A stretch of DNA of 40,299 bases, taken from the NCBI GenBank assembly GCA_045539595.1, contig JAZQFQ010000056.1, forward strand, positions 1 through 40,299, written 5' to 3'. The notes beneath the pieces were generated by a model. It was given only the letters and a program-made list of their open reading frames with translations, did no database searches and was not told the DNA's origin. Below are positions 30,567 to 38,774 of the stretch, one piece after another. This DNA is from SIG701 sp045539595. GTDB lineage: Bacteria; Bacillota; Clostridia; Oscillospirales; CAG-272. Positions within the stretch are counted from its first letter, which is position 1, and each line of letters starts with the position of its first letter. The position numbers and the translations under genes are program-made.

Positions 30567-31313
30567 ATGAAATCAGCAAACATTGTCAAGTACATCTGTT
30601 TAACCCTGTTGGCTCTAATTCTTCTGGCAGCTTATTCCTCTCGCAGCATAGAAAATATGACACTGACCAAAGTGGTGTTGGCAAAGCCATTCAAAGGAAC
30701 GATTACAACTCCCGTAGAAGGTTTTAGACCGGAGATCATCCGCGTGCGTACGCAGGCAAATCTGATTTTAGAAGACATATTTATTGACAGCGGAGATGAG
30801 ATTAAATTTGGCGCTCCTATCGCGTCCGTGTATTCGATGGATGTTGATAGGCAAATTGCTGATATAGAAACAGCGAACGGAACAACGGGTAGTATGGAAT
30901 ATGCCTTCTTGATAATGCTTAGAGAGAACGGCTATGTAATTCATGCTGAAGCTGCTGGAAAAATTCTTTCCGTCCCAGTAAAGCAGGACACACTGGTGAC
31001 TAAGGAGTCGATTCTGTACAAGTATATTCCTGAAGGTTCGGCGCTTGAAGCGAACATTGTAACATCCTATGATATAATTGTGCCTTTGTCTGCATTGATA
31101 AAACTGTCCGGAGATAAATACCTGGTTTATTTTGCTGTTCCTCTCACAGGAAAAGGTGAGGCAGGACAGTACAGAGTTGTAAGCACAGAAGTCAAACTGC
31201 TGGCGTCAGATGATTCGTTTGCTGCAATTGATGCGGTTATCCGAGATGATCGACAGGTTATTGTATCCTATGAAAAACCTATCAGCCATTTGCAAAAGGT
31301 TCGTGTGGAGTAG
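30567..31313 (+). CDS. HlyD/membrane-fusion-like protein in ABC operon
   Basis: This 248-aa protein has one N-terminal transmembrane helix (IVKYICLTLLALILLAAY). The outer domain has lipoyl-like half-motifs (LILEDIFIDSGDEIKFGAPIASVYS and VIHAEAAGKILSVPVKQDTLVTKESILY), as in periplasmic adaptor (HlyD/RND-MFP) proteins. It is short: no coiled-coil hairpin separates the two halves. GGAG lies before the start, 12 bp after the permease stop. An adaptor-like protein next to uptake-type permeases is unusual and questions whether this operon imports or exports. The family call is moderate. Confidence 0.68.
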   Translation: MKSANIVKYICLTLLALILLAAYSSRSIENMTLTKVVLAKPFKGTITTPVEGFRPEIIRVRTQANLILEDIFIDSGDEIKFGAPIASVYSMDVDRQIADIETANGTTGSMEYAFLIMLRENGYVIHAEAAGKILSVPVKQDTLVTKESILYKYIPEGSALEANIVTSYDIIVPLSALIKLSGDKYLVYFAVPLTGKGEAGQYRVVSTEVKLLASDDSFAAIDAVIRDDRQVIVSYEKPISHLQKVRVE

Positions 31314-31500
31314 ACCGCAGTATCTCTTTGACTACTGCGCACCAACCACTGCACCGTGATTCTATCCTGACCACATATCTGACCACAAACAGATCCGGAA
31401 CATATGGAAACAACGGACGCGGGTGTGCACAAGAGCATCTTTGCCCGAGCGGAAAGCGGCGGAAACGGCCGCAAAGCGTTAAAAAACAGATTCCTGCCCA

Positions 31501-31527
31501 TTCGGGACCAAGAGGCCGCTGGTTCAA
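31501..31527 (+). repeat. 27-bp direct repeat, copy 2 (tRNA-Pro fragment)
   Basis: Identical to 12581-12607, covering the anticodon loop through the T-loop of tRNA-Pro. The sequence after it does not continue as tRNA, so no functional tRNA is present. It is a candidate attR core or the scar of an older insertion. Confidence 0.6.
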
Positions 31528-31577
31528 GCGTGTTCGTGCAAAACAAGAACACGGATCACATCCGAGTAAAGAATTTA

Positions 31578-31616
31578 GTCGAAATGCTCATAAACCATGA
31601 GTGTTTCGACTTTTTT
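31578..31616 (+). terminator. Terminator behind the tRNA fragment
   Basis: GTCGAAA and TTTCGAC with inner CTCAT/ATGAG form a stem followed by TTTTTT. It could be the original terminator of a tRNA transcript. Confidence 0.7.
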
Positions 31617-31952
31617 CATGCCTTTCTTCGGGGACGTCTTATTGAATCTGCTTGAGTGCCCGCTTGGTATCGGTAGATAATGCGTTTTTTCTACCCGATT
31701 TCTACCCATAATGCGGCTGTGGCAGAATCGGTGTATTACGGCAGATAAAATCGCCCGAATATATAGCGGACTCGAATTTAAACTCCTAATAAAGAGTATC
31801 CTCCTGCTAATAGATCACATAAATAATTAAAAAACGTTACTTTTTTTGTAGGTGATTGTCGCTAAAGATCGTTATATAGTCAAACTCCACCAACTACGCA
31901 GAATTAATGAATACGAAAAAACGAATATTAGTATTGCTATAAGGAGATAATC

Positions 31953-34436
31953 ATGAGTAAAGTTTTTTTATCGCACAGCAGCCTCGATAAAGGATTCGTT
32001 GAACCAATTGCTAATCTGCTTGGTAAAACAAATTGTGTATACGACAAATACACCTTTGAACTCGGAATGAAAACAATGGAAGAAATATTTGACAGCATGG
32101 AATCATCCGACATATTTGTGTATTTTATTTCCGAACAAGCACTGGAGTCAAACTGGGTAAAAACAGAATTGAATAGAGCCCAGGATCTACTTACCTCCTC
32201 TACTGGCAAGCTAACGCAAATATATCCATTAATCATAGATTCCAGCATTGTCCACACCGATGAAAGAATAGCTCCATTTCTTCGGGAAAAGTACAACCTG
32301 CAAAGAGTAGATAATCATACCCTTGCATACCGTAAAATTATGCAACAGATATCCAAACTGGAATATTACCGTAATACTTTAACAGCAAAGACCAGAGATA
32401 CATTTTATGGCAGAGATGCTGAAACCATGAGATTCAAGCAGAAAATCGATGACATTTCTTCTGTTAAATCGGCTGTCATATCCGGAATTCCCGGTATCGG
32501 AAAAAAATCATTTATTCAGCATGCGCTGATTCACACCAAAATCATTAAGCCATATTATCATCCTATTATTCTCTCGATGCCAAAAAATGGATCCATCGAA
32601 GATCTTATTGTTTCCCTTTCCGATGCCGGTTTTGGCTCCTATTCTCTTATGGATATCATAAAACTCTCTGATATGAATGAAAAGATTGATATCCTCACTG
32701 ATCTTATCAATAAAGTTCAACAATATAGAGAGCTCGTTATTATTGAAGATGATGAAACCATCATTTCGCTCAATGGTGAAATAAAATACTGGTTCTATAA
32801 TGCAATCAAAAACTCTGAAAATGGTATTGGAGTCATCCTTACAAGCAGCGTCAACATAGAAAAAACAAACACAAGGCATTATCCCGAAATATTTTTCGAA
32901 AACTTAACAGAGCTCTCCCCTTCTGACAGGCTTGGACTGCTCCGAACATATTCCGAAAGTCTGGATCTGGACTTGTCCAGGAATGATAGACTTTACTTCA
33001 ACGATTGCTTAACCGGTTATCCTCCCCAAATTTTGTATTGTGTTGATTTGATCCAGGATCTGGGGATAGATTATGCCAAAGACAACACAGCTAAAATAGC
33101 CGCCATGCCGGAACAAATATCTTCTATGATATTAGATAGATGTCAAGAGGTTGCCACCCAAGAGTGCCTGGAAGGTGTTCTTTCCGTAATTGCACACATG
33201 GAAATGGCACCGGTGAAATTGATAAATCAAATCTGCACTTTGGACACGGAATACCGCAAAGCAATCAATGTTTTAAAGAAATACTCTGTTTGTTATATAG
33301 TCGGCGCTAATGGCGAATACGTCAAAATGAATTCATTTATTCAGAATTTTGTTACAAGAAATAAAATGCAGATCCCGGAAGACATTCAGCATTTATTGGA
33401 AGAAAAACTGAATGATTTCAACAATGACATTGACCGAAACGAAGATCTGAATAAATGGGATACATCTGAATTGAAGTTCTATATCAAAACGAATCTGAAA
33501 CGAAACATCACCACATTCAGTCCCTTCCTTTATTCCACCATAATATTGCAAACCATCTCTGAACTATATCATGACCGGAAATATAGGAAGGTAATTGATT
33601 TGATTCACCTTACAAAAGAAAGTGATCGATTCAAGTATTTCGATCATACCATTGTTGCCTCACTGCAACGGTATTTGTGTCAGGCACTAGTCAAAGTACA
33701 CGACAAGGACTTTGTAACCGAAGTGGAATACTTTGCCGATGAAAAACTTTGGAATGACTATCATTTTTTGAAGGGTTTTTGGTACCGCTGTCTGGACAAA
33801 CATGGACAGGCCGAAATAGCTCTTAAAAAAGTTCTTGAATTCAACCCAAATCATTACGCAGCAAAAAGAGAATTAGTTATTGTATACTTGTCCTTACAGG
33901 ATTATGATTCAGCGCTTATTCTTGCAAGGAATAACTATTCTCGCAGAAAAGACAATCTCTTCCACTTGCAAGCATATTTCGAATGTTTGCTTGAATTGGA
34001 CACATTAAGTTTTGCGGAAGAAGCCCAACTGCAGGAAATGCGGACTTCCCTTATACGAATACACAAAGTAAGCCCGACCCCCATATATTACCAGCTGCTC
34101 GGAAAATACGAGGCCTTTCATGAAAAGGATATCGATACAGGAATCGAATGGATCAATACAGGATTGACAAAATATCCCGAACATATGTATCTAATTCGTG
34201 ATAAGTTTGATATATACAGAAAGGCCGGCAACATCCGCGGAATGGAGGAAGCATTGGCACAGTTAGCTGATGCCGTAAAAGAATACGAGTATAAAGGTGT
34301 GCTACATATCAGACAAGCAATTTTGGATATATATAAAGGAAAGAGTCCAACCTCTGTTAAACTCTTTTTGCATGACGCGCGCGTTCCCGAAAGAATCATC
34401 GAGAACGTATTAAGGAAGAGCCGCATACTACAGTGA
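31953..34436 (+). CDS. TIR-STAND NTPase-TPR protein, probable antiphage defence
   Basis: This 827-aa protein has three parts. A TIR domain (residues 2-135) shows KVFLSHSSLDKGFVEPIA and ends its core with SNWVKTEL, where E72 is the likely NADase glutamate. A STAND/NACHT-like NTPase (about 150-480) has FYGRDAE, a P-loop GIPGIGKKS (179-187) and Walker B LVIIEDDE (262-269). Helical TPR-like repeats occupy about 540-800 (GQAEIALKKVLEFNPNHYAAKRELVIVYL). Proteins of this plan sense phage and deplete NAD+. The P-loop has Lys186 where Thr or Ser usually coordinates Mg. AAGGAG precedes the start. No partner gene adjoins it. Confidence 0.88.
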   Translation: MSKVFLSHSSLDKGFVEPIANLLGKTNCVYDKYTFELGMKTMEEIFDSMESSDIFVYFISEQALESNWVKTELNRAQDLLTSSTGKLTQIYPLIIDSSIVHTDERIAPFLREKYNLQRVDNHTLAYRKIMQQISKLEYYRNTLTAKTRDTFYGRDAETMRFKQKIDDISSVKSAVISGIPGIGKKSFIQHALIHTKIIKPYYHPIILSMPKNGSIEDLIVSLSDAGFGSYSLMDIIKLSDMNEKIDILTDLINKVQQYRELVIIEDDETIISLNGEIKYWFYNAIKNSENGIGVILTSSVNIEKTNTRHYPEIFFENLTELSPSDRLGLLRTYSESLDLDLSRNDRLYFNDCLTGYPPQILYCVDLIQDLGIDYAKDNTAKIAAMPEQISSMILDRCQEVATQECLEGVLSVIAHMEMAPVKLINQICTLDTEYRKAINVLKKYSVCYIVGANGEYVKMNSFIQNFVTRNKMQIPEDIQHLLEEKLNDFNNDIDRNEDLNKWDTSELKFYIKTNLKRNITTFSPFLYSTIILQTISELYHDRKYRKVIDLIHLTKESDRFKYFDHTIVASLQRYLCQALVKVHDKDFVTEVEYFADEKLWNDYHFLKGFWYRCLDKHGQAEIALKKVLEFNPNHYAAKRELVIVYLSLQDYDSALILARNNYSRRKDNLFHLQAYFECLLELDTLSFAEEAQLQEMRTSLIRIHKVSPTPIYYQLLGKYEAFHEKDIDTGIEWINTGLTKYPEHMYLIRDKFDIYRKAGNIRGMEEALAQLADAVKEYEYKGVLHIRQAILDIYKGKSPTSVKLFLHDARVPERIIENVLRKSRILQ

Positions 34437-34445
34437 CAAAATCGA

Positions 34446-34476
34446 AAAAGCCGCAGGATTAAGGCCTGCGGCTTTT
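34446..34476 (+). terminator. Terminator of the TIR-STAND gene
   Basis: AAAAGCCGCAGG (34446-34457) pairs with CCTGCGGCTTTT (34465-34476), ten bases after the stop codon. Confidence 0.85.
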
Positions 34477-34497
34477 GTTGTGGAATCCTATGAATAC

Positions 34498-34660
34498 ATT
34501 CCCCTGGGAAATCAGCGTGTGACCGTAGATGTACACCTTGCCGCTTGTGGCAGAGCTGGCGTACTCGCAGATCATGTTACTGCCGTCCCAGATGTAGTTG
34601 CTGATGGCGAGAGCAGTGGTTTTCGTCTTACGCAGTCCGCTGGGGTAGTAGGTGGCGAAA
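34498..34660 (-). pseudogene. rhs core scrap
   Basis: On the minus strand this segment reads ATYYPSGLRKTKTTALAIS through YIYGHTLISQGN and is nearly identical to the core of the rhs gene at about 39745-39895. It is cut at both ends, has no start codon, and ends where the homology to the next rhs copy would continue. It marks an old recombination end of the rhs array. Confidence 0.8.
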
Positions 34661-34689
34661 AGGGGATCCCCTTAATGAGAATCCCCTTT
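34658..34689 (-). terminator. Terminator of the SMI1-type immunity gene
   Basis: AAAGGGGAT and ATCCCCTTT form a stem followed by TTTT on the minus strand. It abuts the rhs core scrap exactly. Confidence 0.7.
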
Positions 34690-34715
34690 GGGATGAGTTA
34701 CTTACCTGATATGCT

Positions 34716-35234
34716 TTACTCTTTTTCGTGGTTCTTAGCCGCTTCTTGTTCCTTCTTATTATCTTCCCACATACTCACTAGAAATGCATACGTTTTTTCA
34801 GCGGTCCACTTTTCCTCTTTTTCAGGAGGATTATTTTTCCGTCTCATATCATACTCGTGAAACAAGAGATACATATCAAGATAGTCACTTAAAGTTAATC
34901 TCTTTGAATTATGATCTTCATCTTCAGGTGTATATCGCCATCTTTTAGTTTTGTCTGCTTTGTAGCATACATCTTCATCACTGGAAACATCAATATATAT
35001 GTATTCTCCTAGATAAAAATTGACGACCAGATGGTTTTTGCGTAGTGGTTCGCTTCCATATATGCCGTTTTTACGAAGACGCAAATTGGTACGAATTACT
35101 TTTCGAGGATCATCATAGAAGGCATTCGAATAGTCCGTGTCCTTCAAAGGTGCTTCTAACGCTATTTTTTTGTATCGTTCCGGCAAAACAATATCCAATT
35201 CCTTTTCAATCAACGCAAAATCTTCGTGAGTCAT
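34716..35234 (-). CDS. SMI1/KNR4-type immunity protein (orphan module 1)
   Basis: This 172-aa acidic cytoplasmic protein begins MTHEDFALIEKELDIVLPERYKKIALEAP, the usual opening of the SMI1/KNR4 (SUKH) superfamily, the most common immunity family for polymorphic toxins. It lies directly behind the HNH-type toxin tip. GGAGG inside the toxin end serves its ATG at 35234, so expression is coupled to the toxin reading frame. It should neutralise that tip. The charged tail (KKEQEAAKNHEKE) is not part of the fold. Confidence 0.85.
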   Translation of the reverse strand: MTHEDFALIEKELDIVLPERYKKIALEAPLKDTDYSNAFYDDPRKVIRTNLRLRKNGIYGSEPLRKNHLVVNFYLGEYIYIDVSSDEDVCYKADKTKRWRYTPEDEDHNSKRLTLSDYLDMYLLFHEYDMRRKNNPPEKEEKWTAEKTYAFLVSMWEDNKKEQEAAKNHEKE

Positions 35235-35236
35235 AG

Positions 35237-36226
35237 TTATTTTCCTCCGGTAATAAAATACTCTCCAAACTTTTCACGGACTTTTTTAGCAAAGTTTAAA
35301 ACCTCTTCGGCAGTCGGCGGTTTATCCTTGTGCGATTTTCTAAACCCGTTCCACATGTCGTTAATTAGTCCGTGGGTCGTTTTATCAACACCAGCCAAAT
35401 TGGCAAGCATATTTGGGTCAAAACTTTCTCCCATCAAATGCGCCCACTCCAGCGGGATAATGTGATGTACTTCGTACTTAGTTATACCTTTCGCAACAGC
35501 CTCAGCAAACTCCGGAGACTGTTCTAACAAGAATCTCCGTGCTTCTCTTCTTAAGAATGCCTTTCCAATAACACCAATCTTTTCTCCTGCTTTAATTGTA
35601 TCCTTGATCTTATCGAATGCTTTTGCCGTTTTACCAACGCGGATAGGGGCTTTTAGCGTAGCAGCAAAACTCGGCACTACGGGGATTGCTACTGCTGCAG
35701 CGTCAAACATGAAAGAAGGAACATCCCACAATAGTGCCCAGTAATCCCCAATATAGAAATCAAGGGCAATATCGAGAGCATCGGCAAACAATCCTGCAAT
35801 ATCAAATGCTGTTTCAATCCATCTTCCACTTGGATCATAGTATTTAACCGGATTATTGATACAATACACATACAGATTCAAACTCAACGGGTCGGCGGGA
35901 TCGCCGTATCCCCATGCATCCTGCTGGGTGAACCGTCCATTGCCGGGATTATAGTACCGTGCGCGGAGATAGTACGTTCCCGTCTCATCGTCGAAGTACT
36001 GCCCCGCATAGCGGAAGGGGTTGGCGTCGGTGGTGCTGGGATCGGCCTCCTCACCGAACGCATCGTAGTCGTAGGACTTCAGCACTGCACCTGTGGCGTT
36101 AGTATATTTTACCACATCGCCGTGGGCGTTGTAAAGGTAGTACCACGAATTCCCCTGGGAAATCAGCGTGTGACCGTAGATGTACACCTTGCCGCCGGTG
36201 GCGGAGTTGGCGTACTCGCAGATCAT
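35237..36226 (-). CDS. Orphan rhs C-terminal toxin module 1 (HNH-like tip)
   Basis: The frame is open from about 36262 and the first Met is at 36226. The first 120 residues are rhs core (YIYGHTLISQGN, PFRYAGQYFDDETGTYYLRARYYNPG, YYDPSG). A pre-toxin hydrophobic segment and a tip of about 100 residues follow, with KYEVHHIIPLEW, ANLAGVDKTTHGLIND and a final basic stretch. The paired His and later His fit a HNH/WHH-like nuclease. No long rhs shell, signal or promoter is present, so this is a silent, displaced tip that could be recombined onto the complete rhs gene. Its immunity gene follows at three bases. Confidence 0.82.
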   Translation of the reverse strand: MICEYANSATGGKVYIYGHTLISQGNSWYYLYNAHGDVVKYTNATGAVLKSYDYDAFGEEADPSTTDANPFRYAGQYFDDETGTYYLRARYYNPGNGRFTQQDAWGYGDPADPLSLNLYVYCINNPVKYYDPSGRWIETAFDIAGLFADALDIALDFYIGDYWALLWDVPSFMFDAAAVAIPVVPSFAATLKAPIRVGKTAKAFDKIKDTIKAGEKIGVIGKAFLRREARRFLLEQSPEFAEAVAKGITKYEVHHIIPLEWAHLMGESFDPNMLANLAGVDKTTHGLINDMWNGFRKSHKDKPPTAEEVLNFAKKVREKFGEYFITGGK

Positions 36227-36290
36227 GTTACTGCCGTCCCAGATGTAGTTGCTGATGGGGGAGTATGGGTAAACGAAGATGGTACAAGAT

Positions 36291-36323
36291 AAAAAGGATC
36301 ACTGTGAATACAGTGATCCTTTT
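36291..36323 (-). terminator. Terminator of immunity gene 2
   Basis: AAAAGGATCACTG and CAGTGATCCTTTT form a perfect stem followed by TTTTT on the minus strand. It separates module 2 from the rhs core start of module 1. Confidence 0.85.
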
Positions 36324-36341
36324 AGGGGAAATATGCAGAGA

Positions 36342-37154
36342 TCAAACGATATCAATAGGACGGAATCTTGAAAAGATCCTATGACTGGTCAGTATCTGTT
36401 TTACTTTAGCAGAAACAACTATGCCCCGTTCCGAAAAATTATTCAAATACTCTGCCGTCAGATTAAAATCTACTGCATCTGCAAGCTTCCAAGCTTCGTA
36501 CCGGAGAGGCGAACGAAGATAAATAATCTGATGCCCGCAATTCTCTTTGGGAAAACCACTTGATTCAAGCCATGTCTTGTCGCTAAGCGGTTGTAATATG
36601 GAATTCACCTCTGCGATATGGTATCCATTTAATTCTCTTCCTTTATAGTCTTTCAACATATTTGGGAAAGATATACCCGTCAACTGATTCTCTTGAACAA
36701 TCTTTTTTGTTTCCTCGTTCGCAAATATTTCGTTCACCAATGTTCCCATACGATATTTGCGAACAAACTTCCGATCCACATATACATCACCTATGTGTTT
36801 CTTGCCCCTTCCACAATATGGACATCCTCCTTGATACTGTGTACCGTAGTTTTTAGCAAATGTCCCTTCAAGTTCCAATGGCCAGGGCAGCAGCAATTCA
36901 AAATATGGGTGCGTTCGCAATTCTTTAGGCGTATAATACGTTTCAGAAGTCAAAAATGAACTTAACTCAAGGTCTTGAGTTATTGCCTGTGCTTCTAACA
37001 ATTGCGGCGAATCCGGCTCGAAAGGCAGTATAGTTTGTCCGCCTCTTCTTAACCATTTTTGAAAATTTTTCGGCGCATAATCTTTATATTTCTCGTATAT
37101 CTGCTCACCCTTATCTCCCGCGGAAAGAATCACCAAAAATGTTGCATATTCCAT
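36342..37154 (-). CDS. Predicted immunity protein with CxxC knuckle (orphan module 2)
   Basis: This 270-aa cytoplasmic protein contains CPYCGRGKKHIGD at about residue 110-122 and a later single Cys. That recalls the double-CxxCG proteins of polymorphic-toxin loci, though only one full CxxC pair is visible. The ATG at 37154 follows the toxin stop by one base and has GGAGGGG upstream in the toxin end. Position, size and coupling make it the immunity gene for the tip of module 2. No certain family is assigned. A terminator follows. Confidence 0.68.
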   Translation of the reverse strand: MEYATFLVILSAGDKGEQIYEKYKDYAPKNFQKWLRRGGQTILPFEPDSPQLLEAQAITQDLELSSFLTSETYYTPKELRTHPYFELLLPWPLELEGTFAKNYGTQYQGGCPYCGRGKKHIGDVYVDRKFVRKYRMGTLVNEIFANEETKKIVQENQLTGISFPNMLKDYKGRELNGYHIAEVNSILQPLSDKTWLESSGFPKENCGHQIIYLRSPLRYEAWKLADAVDFNLTAEYLNNFSERGIVVSAKVKQILTSHRIFSRFRPIDIV

Positions 37155-37155
37155 C

Positions 37156-38181
37156 TCAAACTCCCCTCCAGTCAATAATATCCATCACATTAGTTGCATT
37201 GTCAAGGAGATATTGCTTTAATGCCGGCAAAAAGTGCTCCAATCCATTCTCCTTATATACGTCCACTAAAACTTTCCAAATCAGATCCGCACTTGCAGTC
37301 CCGGTAACAGCCTTTTTCCCCAAATCATATTTATAACCGATAATATTTCTTATTTCTTTTGTGATCTTTTTGTGTGTATCCTTATCTAGTGCAACTGCCA
37401 AAATATCATCGACATTTTTTATACCCAGAGTATCGGCAAATCGTTTCTCAATAAGATGATGAACTTCAAAACCTTTCAATCCCAAAGTTTTGACGGTTTT
37501 TTTAATATCCTTATAACTGCCAAGGATTGATTTGTGATTCTTCTTGAAAACTTTTGCTGCATCGGCAAGATTATCTGCTTTGGAAAACGCTTTTACAATA
37601 TCCAGCGCCTCATCACTCTTGCCCAGCAATTTTATGCCCTTGGCAGCATATGACCCCGGCACATACGGCAAGAAGATAGAAGCAACATCCCATGCAAAGA
37701 ATAGTGCATTGCCTAATGAAGGATTTAACGCAAATTCGATAAAACTTCCTACAGCACTGGCAATATCGCCAACAGTCTCAACAGGAATGTTTCCGCTTGG
37801 GTCATAGTATTTGACCGGATTTCCGTAGCAATACACATACAGGTTCAGGCTCAACGGGTCGGCGGGATCGCCGTATCCCCATGCATCCTGCTGGGTGAAC
37901 CGTCCATTGCCGGGATCATAATACCGTGCGCGGAGATAGTACGTGCCTGTCTCATCGTCGAAATACTGCCCCGCATAGCGGAAGGGATTGGTGTCGGTGG
38001 TGCTGGGATCGGCCTCCTCACCGAACGCATCGTAGTCATAGAACTGCAGTACCGCACCATTGGCGTTAGTATATTTTACCACATCGCCGTGGGCGTTGTA
38101 AAGGTAGTACCACGAATTGCCTTGGGAAATCAGCGTGTGGCCGTAGATGTACACCTTGCCAGTGAGACTATGGGGAAACAA
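37156..38181 (-). CDS. Orphan rhs C-terminal toxin module 2 (HNH-like tip)
   Basis: This 341-codon frame begins in unrelated sequence (MFPHSLT). From codon 8 it continues as rhs core (GKVYIYGH through YYDPSGNIPVETV), almost identical to the full gene. A pre-toxin segment WDVASIFLPYVPGSY and a tip of about 170 residues follow, with GFEVHHLIEKRFADTLG and VALDKDTHKKIT, which look like a HNH/endonuclease VII-type HH..D.H site. It lacks the rhs shell and any promoter, so it is a stored tip rather than an active toxin gene. Immunity gene 36342-37154 is coupled to it. Confidence 0.82.
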   Translation of the reverse strand: MFPHSLTGKVYIYGHTLISQGNSWYYLYNAHGDVVKYTNANGAVLQFYDYDAFGEEADPSTTDTNPFRYAGQYFDDETGTYYLRARYYDPGNGRFTQQDAWGYGDPADPLSLNLYVYCYGNPVKYYDPSGNIPVETVGDIASAVGSFIEFALNPSLGNALFFAWDVASIFLPYVPGSYAAKGIKLLGKSDEALDIVKAFSKADNLADAAKVFKKNHKSILGSYKDIKKTVKTLGLKGFEVHHLIEKRFADTLGIKNVDDILAVALDKDTHKKITKEIRNIIGYKYDLGKKAVTGTASADLIWKVLVDVYKENGLEHFLPALKQYLLDNATNVMDIIDWRGV

Positions 38182-38229
38182 CGTTGTTCCTATACCTAAC
38201 AGCGTATGCCTAGTTCTTCATCTGTGCAA

Positions 38230-38757
38230 TTAATCAGAAGAAATGTTTAACTGCCTTTTATAAGTTTTATAACTTGAAAGCTGTGTGAGATCCATACTCA
38301 GTAATTCAAGAAGTGCATTGGCAAAATCTTTCCAAGTTGCATCATCGGATAGATTTTGTAATTCGATTCCTATATAACAGCGTTTTGTTTTCATAGGGAG
38401 CATAATGGAAATAAATTTGCCAAGTCCAGGTTTCCATCCCAAACCAACATATTTTGTTCCTAACGAAGCCTTTTTGAATCCTTTGATCTTGTAGTAATAC
38501 TCTGTTAAAGAAATCCGATCTTCAAAAATCGGTTCCCCTGTTCCCCAGGCATTCATACTACGTTCTAATGCATCGGCTAATTCGTCTACCGTGAACGGAG
38601 GCTGCAGTTCAATAGGATTCTTTGCAGCCAGCCAGACAGGTGACCAAACATCTCCCTCAATTTTTTTAGGGTTTTTAGTCATTGAAAAGATTGCTAACCT
38701 ATCATCTTTATCAACGAGTATTTGGAGTGTCCTTAGTTCTTGTAAATTCATATCCAT
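38230..38757 (-). CDS. Predicted CdiI-like immunity protein for the main rhs tip
   Basis: This 175-aa protein follows the main rhs gene by 17 bp. It starts MDMNLQELRTLQILVDKDD; AAGG lies about 12 bases before ATG 38757, with a GTG at 38769 as the alternative. The middle has LTEYYYKIKGFKKASLGTKYVGLGW and the end is KRQLNISSD. I do not recognise the family firmly. Its position behind a CdiA-like nuclease tip makes it the cognate immunity protein. There is no signal peptide, as expected for a cytoplasmic antidote. Confidence 0.68.
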   Translation of the reverse strand: MDMNLQELRTLQILVDKDDRLAIFSMTKNPKKIEGDVWSPVWLAAKNPIELQPPFTVDELADALERSMNAWGTGEPIFEDRISLTEYYYKIKGFKKASLGTKYVGLGWKPGLGKFISIMLPMKTKRCYIGIELQNLSDDATWKDFANALLELLSMDLTQLSSYKTYKRQLNISSD

Positions 38758-38774
38758 TTTATTTCTCACCTTAA

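Larger units (their letters stand above)
31314..31952. other. Gene-free junction with repeats and tRNA scrap
   Basis: No credible gene lies here. It contains a pair of CTGACCACA words 12 bp apart (31367-31375, 31379-31387), the 27-bp tRNA-Pro copy (31501-31527), a terminator (31578-31616) and a pair of TTTCTACCC words 11 bp apart (31688-31696, 31699-31707). Short closely phased repeats of this kind are typical of integrase arm sites near attachment cores. Confidence 0.5.

Noticed and set aside
31268..31655. Short frames on both strands around the tRNA fragment
   Set aside because: They again contain the antisense-tRNA peptide pattern (EPAASWSR) and have no ribosome sites; the region is a repeat junction.
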